Notes under the pieces: model-generated | What the model saw: the letters and a program-made list of their open reading frames with translations, nothing else | Databases searched by the model: none | Told to the model about the DNA's origin: nothing | Position numbers and translations under genes: made by a program | Part shown: one piece after another, positions 1 through 6,417 of the stretch | Numbering within the stretch: the stretch's first letter is position 1 | Layout of the letters: every line of letters begins with the position of its first letter | From: an uncultured bacterium | GTDB taxonomy: Bacteria; Methylomirabilota; Methylomirabilia; Rokubacteriales; CSP1-6 | DNA: 10,480 nucleotides | Direction: 5' to 3' | NCBI GenBank assembly: GCA_946479205.1 | Contig: CAMLFJ010000059.1 | Coordinates: forward strand, 1-10,480

Positions 1-929
<929 letters not shown>

Positions 930-933
<4 letters not shown>

Positions 934-2621
934 GTGGCGGTCCTCCTCAGGAGGAAATCGCGGCCGACCAGGCGGAAGCCCACCAGCACCAGCGCCACCG
1001 TGACCACGACCAGGATCAGGCCCATCGAGGAGAGCACCTCGAAGTTGCCCTCGTCGCTCTTGTCGAAGAGCAGCACCGAGAGCACCTGGGTGCCGGTGGT
1101 GTAGAGGAAGATCGCGGAGGAGAGCTCGCGGGTGGCCGGAATGAAGACCAGGATGAAGGCCCCGGCCAGCCCGCGGCGGAGCAGGGGGATCACCACGCGG
1201 CGCAGGGCCAGGAGCCGGCTGCCGCCCAGGATGCGCGCGGCGTCCTCCAGCTCCGGGTTGATGCTGCGCAGCGCCGCGTCGCTGTTGGTGTACGCGATCG
1301 GCAGGAAGCGGGTGGCGAAGGCCAGGATCAGGATCCACGCGGTGCCGTAGAGCACCAGCGGCTTCGTGGTGTAGGCCGCGTAGAAGCCGATCGCGAGCAC
1401 GATGCCCGGGATCACGAAGGGCGCCATCGCCACGTAGGTGAGCACCCGCCCGAACGGCACCAGGCGCCGGGCCACGATGTAGGCGATGGCCAGCGCCAGG
1501 ATCAGGGCGATGATCGACGCGGCTCCCGCGTAGACGAAGGTGTTCACGGTGGCCGCGCGGGTGGCGGTCTGGTCGAAGAGCACGAAGCGCAGGTTACGCA
1601 GGGTCACGTTATCGAAGGAGAAGCCGCGACCCCAGGCCCGCGCGAAGGCGGCCTGGAGCACCACCAGCATCGGCATGAAGAACGAGAGCGAGGTCACGAA
1701 GAGGCAATAGCCGAGCAGGGGCCAGCGCCAGCGGCCGAGGCGCACCATGCGCCGCTCGCCGCCCTTGCCGGTCAGCGCCACGAAGCCCTTGCGCGCGATG
1801 ATCCGGTACTGCAGCCAGAACAGGAAGACGGTGATCAGCAGGAGCGGCATCGCGTAGGCCGCGGCCACCTGCACGCGGGGCGGGAACTCGAACATCTGCC
1901 AGAGGGTGGTGGTCATGACCTGGAAGCGCGCGGGCAGGGCGATCAGGGCGGGGGCGCCGAAGAGCGCGATGGCCTCGAGGAACGACACGATGAACGCGCC
2001 CATGATCGCGGGCAGGGCCAGCGGCAGGGTCACCCGGAGCGTGGTGCGGAGGGCGCCCGCGCCGAGGGTGCTGGCCGCGTCCTCCATCTCGGAGGAGATC
2101 AGGTCGAGCGCGGAGCGGGTGAACACGAACATGTACGGGAACGAATAGCAGGCGATGACCAGGACCAGGCCGGTCATGCTGTAGACGTTGAAGGGCCCGG
2201 CGCCCGCGCCGGTGAGTCCGGTGTAGATGCGGTTGAGCCAGCCCGCGTTGGGCCCGGCCATCAGGATCCAGGCCACCGCGCCCAGGTAGTTCGGCATGAT
2301 GAACGTGCCGAGCACCGCGGCCCACACCAGGCCCTTGCCGGGCATGTCGGTGCGGGACACCGCCCACGCCATCGGCACCCCGAAGACGGTGCAGACCACC
2401 GCCACCGCGAGCCCGATCACGAGGGAATTGATGAGCGCCTCGACGTACCGCCAGCGCCCGTAGGCCGCCGCGTAGTTGTCGAGCGTGAACGCGCCGGTCT
2501 CCGGGTGCTCGAAGCTCGCCCACAGGAGACGGGCGAGCGGATTGACCACGAGCAGCAGCAGCAGCGCGATCAGCAGCAGCCAGACGACGAGCGACTTGTC
2601 GAAGGACCGGTCAGATGCCAA
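930..2621 (-). CDS. ABC transporter permease, two fused transmembrane domains (FbpB/AfuB type)
   Basis: This 563-residue inner-membrane protein carries both halves of the permease in one chain, as in ferric-iron type importers. About twelve hydrophobic segments are visible, beginning at residues 11-33. Each half has the cytoplasmic EAA loop that contacts the ATPase: EMEDAASTLGAGALRTTLRV (178-197) and ELEDAARILGGSRLLALRRV (457-476). A charged linker near residues 275-298 separates the halves. The start is taken as TTG at 2621, overlapping the binding-protein gene by 11 nt; no strong Shine-Dalgarno is seen, so initiation probably depends on coupling. The 3' end overlaps the ATPase start by 4 nt. 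Substrate specificity cannot be read from this subunit. Confidence 0.93.
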
Positions 2622-3654
2622 AGGTCTCGCGGAAGAGCTCCTTGACCTCGGGGATGCCCTTCTCGATCTCGACGGGAGTCGGCCGGATCGTCTTCACGTC
2701 CGCGATGGACCTGGCCCCCGCCATCGGCTTCACGTGCTTGTTCACCGGGTCCTGGTGCTGCGACACCATCACGTCGTTGCCCTCGCGGCTCAGCAGGTAC
2801 TCCATGAAGAGCTTGGCCGCGTTGGGCGCGGGGGCGTTCTTGACGATGCCGGAGGCCGAGACCATCAGGACCGCGCCGTCCTCCGGGTAGACCACCGCGA
2901 GCGGGTTGCCCTTGGCCTTGCTCTCGAGCGTGGTGGCCGACGGGCCCGCCGCCACGATCGACTCCTTGGCGTTCAGCATGGTCACCGTGTCGTTGATCGA
3001 GCGGCCGATCCGCGGCTTGTTCAGCTCGAGCTTCTTGAAGTAGTCCCAGCCGTAGAGCTTCTTCATCTGCACGACCCAGGTGCCCACGTAGCCGCTGAAG
3101 CCGGGATGGCCGATCGAGACCTTGTTCTTCCACCGGGGATCGGCGAGGTCGGTCCACTTCTTCGGAGCCTCCGAGGCGGAAACCACGCTGGTGTTGTAGG
3201 TGATCAGGACGAGGCCGGCCGCGGTGGCGGTGAAGAGGTCGTCCGGATCGTTGAAGGAGCGGAAGGCGTCCACCAGCTCGGGCAGGTTCTTGGGCTTGTA
3301 GGGCTGGAGCCACCCGTCCTGCTTCATCTTGGTGTAGTGGCTCTGGTCGGTGGAGCTGATCACCGAGGCCTGCGCGATGCCCGCCTTCTGGTCCTGGGCC
3401 AGGCGCTGGTAGGCGACCTGGGCGGTGGTGCGGATGTAGTTGCACTTCACGCCCGGGTACTTCTTCTCGAAGCCCTGGCAGAGCGCGGCCGCGGTCTCCG
3501 AGTTGTAGTGCGCGGTGTACCAGGTGAACTCTTTCTCCTTCTTGGCCGCCTCGTGGAGCGCCTTCTCACCGTCGAAGGCCGGGGCGGGAGCCGCCGGGCC
3601 GAGCGCGAGCGTGACGACGAGAGCCGCGAGGAGCGCCTGCCAGGTAGCCGTCAT
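2611..3654 (-). CDS. Periplasmic extracellular solute-binding protein of the ABC importer
   Basis: This 347-residue protein should capture the solute in the periplasm and deliver it to the adjacent permease. A hydrophobic signal peptide spans about residues 1-26, with a likely cut after APAPA before FDGEKAL. Its n-region (MTATWQ) has no Lys or Arg, which is unusual. The mature part has the type 2 periplasmic-binding fold pattern: FTWYTAHYNSE near the N-terminus, FEKKYPGVK, then WTDLADPRWKNKV and MEYLLSREG. These are typical of the group that binds ferric iron, thiamine, phosphonates or polyamines. The adjacent-tyrosine ligand pair of classical ferric-binding proteins is not evident, so iron is not assigned. 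The ATG overlaps the stop of the upstream AhpD-like gene (ATGA), tying it to that gene. Confidence 0.92.
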   Translation of the reverse strand: MTATWQALLAALVVTLALGPAAPAPAFDGEKALHEAAKKEKEFTWYTAHYNSETAAALCQGFEKKYPGVKCNYIRTTAQVAYQRLAQDQKAGIAQASVISSTDQSHYTKMKQDGWLQPYKPKNLPELVDAFRSFNDPDDLFTATAAGLVLITYNTSVVSASEAPKKWTDLADPRWKNKVSIGHPGFSGYVGTWVVQMKKLYGWDYFKKLELNKPRIGRSINDTVTMLNAKESIVAAGPSATTLESKAKGNPLAVVYPEDGAVLMVSASGIVKNAPAPNAAKLFMEYLLSREGNDVMVSQHQDPVNKHVKPMAGARSIADVKTIRPTPVEIEKGIPEVKELFRETFGI

Positions 3655-4193
3655 GAGTCGTACCCCCGTTCGAGAACCGCGTGGCTGCGGGGACCCATCG
3701 GCGCCACGCCGAAGGTCCGGTGAAGCCGCCCGAGCATGATGAAGGCGCCGGTGATGAGCCCCAGCTCCACCAGCTCGGCGTCGGTGAAGAGAGCGCGCAT
3801 TCCGGTCATGAACGCGTCATCGATCGTGGTGTGATTCACCGCGAGCTTCTCCGCGAACGCGAGCGCGGCGCGCTCGCGCTCCGTGGTCTCCGCCTGCCCG
3901 GCCAGCTTCGGGAGCAGGTCGAGGTACAGCCCGGGCGCCCTCTCCGAGGGCTCGCGCGCGGTCGCTCAGCGCGCGCATTCGTTGAGCGCGGCGATCTTCA
4001 GGCGCACCAGCTCCTTCAGCGCGAAGGGGAGCTGCCCGCCGTACTTGGCCGGCCGGTAGAAGCGCAGGAAGGCGGCGAAGAGCTCGGGGCAGTGGCCGTA
4101 GACGCCGTACATCTCGTCGCCCGAGGCTAGGGCCATGCGGCGGAGCTCGGGATCGGCGATCGCGTCGGGCCGCCGGATCTCCAGGCGCGCCAT
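3651..4193 (-). CDS. Carboxymuconolactone decarboxylase/AhpD-fold protein, probable selenoprotein (CxxU, UGA at 3966-3968)
   Basis: The frame runs 181 codons from ATG at 4193 to TGA at 3651-3653, with one internal TGA (codon 76). The first part ends LKELVRLKIAALNECAR and the second continues ATAREPSERAPGLYLDLL, then ERERAALAFAEKLAVNHTTIDDAF and VELGLITGAFIMLGRLHRTFG. Together these are a full-length CMD-family protein of about 180 residues. The family has a CxxC redox pair; here Cys73 is present and the UGA sits at the second Cys position, so selenocysteine is inferred. Glu61 lies 12 residues before Cys73, as Glu118 does before Cys130 in mycobacterial AhpD; the AhpD His four residues after the second Cys is Arg80 here. 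A SECIS-like hairpin follows the UGA. The gene starts 3 nt after the hydratase stop and ends in an ATGA overlap with the binding protein. Members are peroxide-linked thiol reductases or decarboxylases; the substrate is unknown. The alternative is a nonsense mutation or a sequencing error. Confidence 0.8.
3937..3951 (-). promoter_or_regulatory. Candidate bacterial SECIS hairpin for UGA recoding
   Basis: On the mRNA strand GCCCUC pairs perfectly with GAGGGC around a GGA loop (6 bp, 3-nt loop). The loop begins 20 nt after the in-frame UGA and its first two bases are G. Known bacterial SECIS elements lie in the coding sequence just downstream of UGA, with the apical loop about 16-37 nt away and a G at the start of the loop, where SelB binds. 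The lower stem is imperfect, and a nearby GGGCGCCC palindrome could compete. No folding energy was computed. Confidence 0.55.
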
Positions 4194-4196
4194 CGG

Positions 4197-5030
4197 CTAG
4201 CGCCCGGTGAAGCGGGGCGCGCGCTTTTCCACGAAGTGGGCGACGCCCTCCTTGAAGTCCTCCGCGCTGAAGCTCTTTTCCATCTCCTCGTTGCCCACCG
4301 CGGTCGCCTCGGCCAGGCTCTGGAACTGGGCCTCCCAGATCTGGCGCTTCATGACCCGGAGCGAGCGCGGCGAGACCAGGTCGGCGAGCTCGCGGGCGTA
4401 GGCGCGCACGTCCTCCTGGAGCGTCGCGGCCGGCTTCACCTGGGCGACCAGGCCCATCGCGAGCGCCTCCGCCGCGGTGATCTTGCGCGCGGAGAGGAGC
4501 AGGTCGAGGCCGTGCTGCAGGCCCACCAGGCGGGGCAGCATCCAGCTCACCCCGTGCTCGGCGATGAGCCCGCGGCGCGAGAACGCGGTGGTGAAGACCG
4601 CGGTGTCGGCCGCGATGCGCAGGTCGCAGTAGAGGGAGACCACCAGGCCGAGCCCGGCGGTGGCGCCGTTCAGCGCCGCGATGATCGGCTTGGGCACCAT
4701 CGGGAAGTAGGCGTAGGGGCCGCGGAAGTCGGCGCGCACGGCCGGGTCGCCGGCGGCCGCCGGCCCGCGCTCGGCCGCCGCGTCGCCCGGCTCCTGCCGG
4801 CCCGCGCCCACGATGCCCGAGAGCAGCTGCATGTCCGCGCCCGCGCAGAAGCCGCGGCCGGCGCCGGTCAGCACGATCACGCGCACCGCCTCGTCGCGCG
4901 CGGCCTCGTCCATGGCCTGGCGCACCTCGCGCCCCATCACCGCGGTCCACGCGTTCAGCTTGTCGGGACGGTTCAGGGTGACGGTGGCGACGCGGTCCTT
5001 CACCTCGTACAGGATCTGCTCGTAGCCCAT
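4197..5030 (-). CDS. Enoyl-CoA hydratase/isomerase (crotonase) family protein
   Basis: This 277-residue cytoplasmic protein of the crotonase superfamily acts on acyl-CoA thioesters. It shows the N-terminal VATVTLNRPDKLNAW pattern (15-29), the oxyanion-hole region GRGFCAGADM (58-67) and NGATAGLGLVVSLYCDLRIA (121-140), then RRGLIAEHGVSWMLPRLVG (152-170). Aligned by eye with rat mitochondrial hydratase, the positions of both catalytic glutamates (Glu144 and Glu164) hold Val and Phe. Glu158 instead lies where PaaG-type isomerases carry their acidic residue, so isomerase or another crotonase activity is as likely as hydration. The ATG at 5030 was chosen because the conserved N-terminus begins there and GGGAG lies upstream; a GTG at 5075 would add 15 unconserved residues and abut the repeat. 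It is first in the operon, 3 nt before the AhpD-like gene. Confidence 0.92.
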   Translation of the reverse strand: MGYEQILYEVKDRVATVTLNRPDKLNAWTAVMGREVRQAMDEAARDEAVRVIVLTGAGRGFCAGADMQLLSGIVGAGRQEPGDAAAERGPAAAGDPAVRADFRGPYAYFPMVPKPIIAALNGATAGLGLVVSLYCDLRIAADTAVFTTAFSRRGLIAEHGVSWMLPRLVGLQHGLDLLLSARKITAAEALAMGLVAQVKPAATLQEDVRAYARELADLVSPRSLRVMKRQIWEAQFQSLAEATAVGNEEMEKSFSAEDFKEGVAHFVEKRAPRFTGR

Positions 5031-5031
5031 G

Positions 5032-5043
5032 GGGAGCGCTCCC
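5032..5043. promoter_or_regulatory. Perfect 12-bp palindrome over the hydratase ribosome-binding site
   Basis: GGGAGCGCTCCC is its own reverse complement and ends 1 nt before the ATG at 5030, so the likely Shine-Dalgarno (GGGAG) lies in one arm. It could be a protein-binding site or a small stem that hides the ribosome-binding site. In DNA this GC-rich it could also be chance. Confidence 0.3.
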
Positions 5044-5063
5044 TCGCGCGTGACGTGCCCCGC

Positions 5064-5069
5064 ATGATA
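5064..5069 (-). promoter_or_regulatory. Possible -10 box for the hydratase/AhpD/ABC operon
   Basis: The minus strand reads TATCAT here, five of six matches to TATAAT, which is notable in this GC-rich setting. Transcription would begin near 5057, leaving a leader of about 27 nt before the ATG at 5030. No good -35 box is seen; that position falls inside the adjacent repeat element. Confidence 0.25.
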
Positions 5070-5075
5070 GCCCAC

Positions 5076-5181
5076 GGGGTCAGGTCTTGAAATACGACAT
5101 TTCGACGCGCATTTCGCGGGGTCAGGTCTTACATTCCGACATTTCGACGCGGTGCGATGTCGTATTTCAAGACCTGACCCC
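5076..5181. repeat. 106-bp repeat element with perfect 25-bp terminal inverted repeats and an internal degenerate copy
   Basis: The left end (5076-5100) begins GGGGTCAGGTCTTGAAATAC, and its exact reverse complement lies at 5157-5181. An internal direct copy starts at 5118 with GGGGTCAGGTCTT, differs at a few bases in its middle, and resumes with CGACATTTCGACGCG as the first copy does. The three units form two head-to-tail and one opposed copy. This layout resembles REP/BIME-type or MITE-like elements mobilised by a transposase elsewhere. No transposase gene is present here. It fills the gap between the MFS stop (5185) and the hydratase leader, so it could fold into a strong hairpin in the MFS 3' end; there is no U-run to make it a clear terminator. 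Confidence 0.8.
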
Positions 5182-5184
5182 AGC

Positions 5185-6417
5185 CTAGCGGGACTCTCGG
5201 TCGATGGCGGGGCCGGCTACGAGGGAGACGATGGCGACGAGGGCGGAGAGGGCGGCGAAGACGGCCCAGGCGACCGCGTAGGAGTCGGAACCCTCGAGCA
5301 GGAGGCCGAAGACGGGCGGGCCCACCAGGAGGCCGAGCACGATGGCGGCGAAGGCCACGCCGCTCAGGAGCCCGGACTGGTCGCGGCCGCCGGCCTCCAC
5401 GCTGATCACGAAGAAGATGCCGACCCAGCCGTAGGCGCCGACGCCGGTGGCGAAGGCGAGGCCGCCCGCGAGGCCGGCCGAGGAGGCGGGCCAGACCGCG
5501 TAGACCGCGAAGATGACCGCGCCGACGGCGCCCGTGAAGGCGAGCCAGAGCGAGCGGCGCCCCGCGGCCCACCGATCGCTCGCCGCGCCCAGGACGAGAC
5601 GGGAGACCGCGCCACCGGCCTGCGAGGCGGCGACGAGGAGCCCGGCGCCGATCTTGTCGAAGCCGAGCCCCTGGATCGTGAAGAGCGGCAGGTAGCTCAG
5701 CACCGCGCCCTGGACCATGCCGAGCACGAGGCCGGTGGCGAAGAAGATGACCAGCGCGGGCCGGCGCGCCCACCACCAGGTGGACGCCGGCTCGCCCGCG
5801 CCGGCGGTGATCGAGGCCTCGCGCCGGCCCGCGTGGAACGCGCCCAGCGGTCGCCAGCCGAGGGCCACCGGCACCGCGACGATCAGCGCGCACGCGCCGA
5901 CCGCGTAGCGCCAGCCCAGCGTGGCCGCGATCGCGGGCAGGACAAGGGCGGCGACCAGCCCGCCCAGCGTGAGCCCCATCTGCTTCACGCCCATCGCGAT
6001 GCCGCGTTCGCTCACCGGGAAGACGTCCATGATGGCCTTGCCCAGCGCCGGGTTCACGACGCTCCAGCCGCTGCCCGCGACGAAGAGACAGAAGAGGAAG
6101 GCGAGGAAGCCCGGCGCGACCGCGGCCGCGAGCAGCCCGATCGACGCCACCGCGAGGCCGCTCAGGAACGACGGGCGCACCCCGAGCCGATCCGCGAGGC
6201 GGCCGCCGGGCAGCGAGAACAGGAGCCCGGAGAGATAGATGGACGGGACGAGGAACGCGACCTGGAAGCGCGTGAGCCCGAGCCCTTCCACGAGGCTCGG
6301 GGACAGGGGCGAGATGCCGAGCATGCCGAACGCGCCCGCCCCGTAGGACAGGGTGAGGACGGTCAGCAGGCGCCAGCGCGTGGACAGCGCGGGCGCGGCC
6401 GGCGCGGGCTCGCTCAC
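5185..6417 (-). CDS. Major facilitator superfamily (MFS) transporter
   Basis: This 410-residue inner-membrane protein has about twelve hydrophobic segments and a polar loop near residues 194-217 between the two six-helix halves, the standard MFS plan. The family motif A, GGRLADRLGVR, is at 71-81 in the loop between helices 2 and 3. The second half has a weaker equivalent, VLGAASDRWAAGRRS. The GTG start overlaps the stop of the hydroxylase large subunit by 4 nt (GTGA) and has no clear Shine-Dalgarno, so translation is probably coupled. It is the last gene of the operon and most likely moves the hydroxylase substrate or product, or a related organic acid; direction and substrate cannot be told. 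The stop lies 4 nt from the repeat element. Confidence 0.92.
   Translation of the reverse strand: MSEPAPAAPALSTRWRLLTVLTLSYGAGAFGMLGISPLSPSLVEGLGLTRFQVAFLVPSIYLSGLLFSLPGGRLADRLGVRPSFLSGLAVASIGLLAAAVAPGFLAFLFCLFVAGSGWSVVNPALGKAIMDVFPVSERGIAMGVKQMGLTLGGLVAALVLPAIAATLGWRYAVGACALIVAVPVALGWRPLGAFHAGRREASITAGAGEPASTWWWARRPALVIFFATGLVLGMVQGAVLSYLPLFTIQGLGFDKIGAGLLVAASQAGGAVSRLVLGAASDRWAAGRRSLWLAFTGAVGAVIFAVYAVWPASSAGLAGGLAFATGVGAYGWVGIFFVISVEAGGRDQSGLLSGVAFAAIVLGLLVGPPVFGLLLEGSDSYAVAWAVFAALSALVAIVSLVAGPAIDRESR

Noticed and set aside
3651..4193. Reading the AhpD-like region as two separate small genes or as a decayed pseudogene
   Set aside because: Both pieces are in the same frame, the only interruption is UGA at the redox-Cys position, there is no frameshift or other stop, and a SECIS-like hairpin follows. 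A nonsense mutation remains possible but is less likely.
5031..5075. Upstream GTG start at 5075 for the hydratase
   Set aside because: The extra 15 residues are unlike the family, the start touches the repeat element, and the likely -10 box lies inside this stretch.
5076..5181. Calling the inverted repeat a rho-independent terminator
   Set aside because: The arms can form a hairpin but no U-run follows on the MFS transcript side, and the three-unit structure fits a repeat element better.
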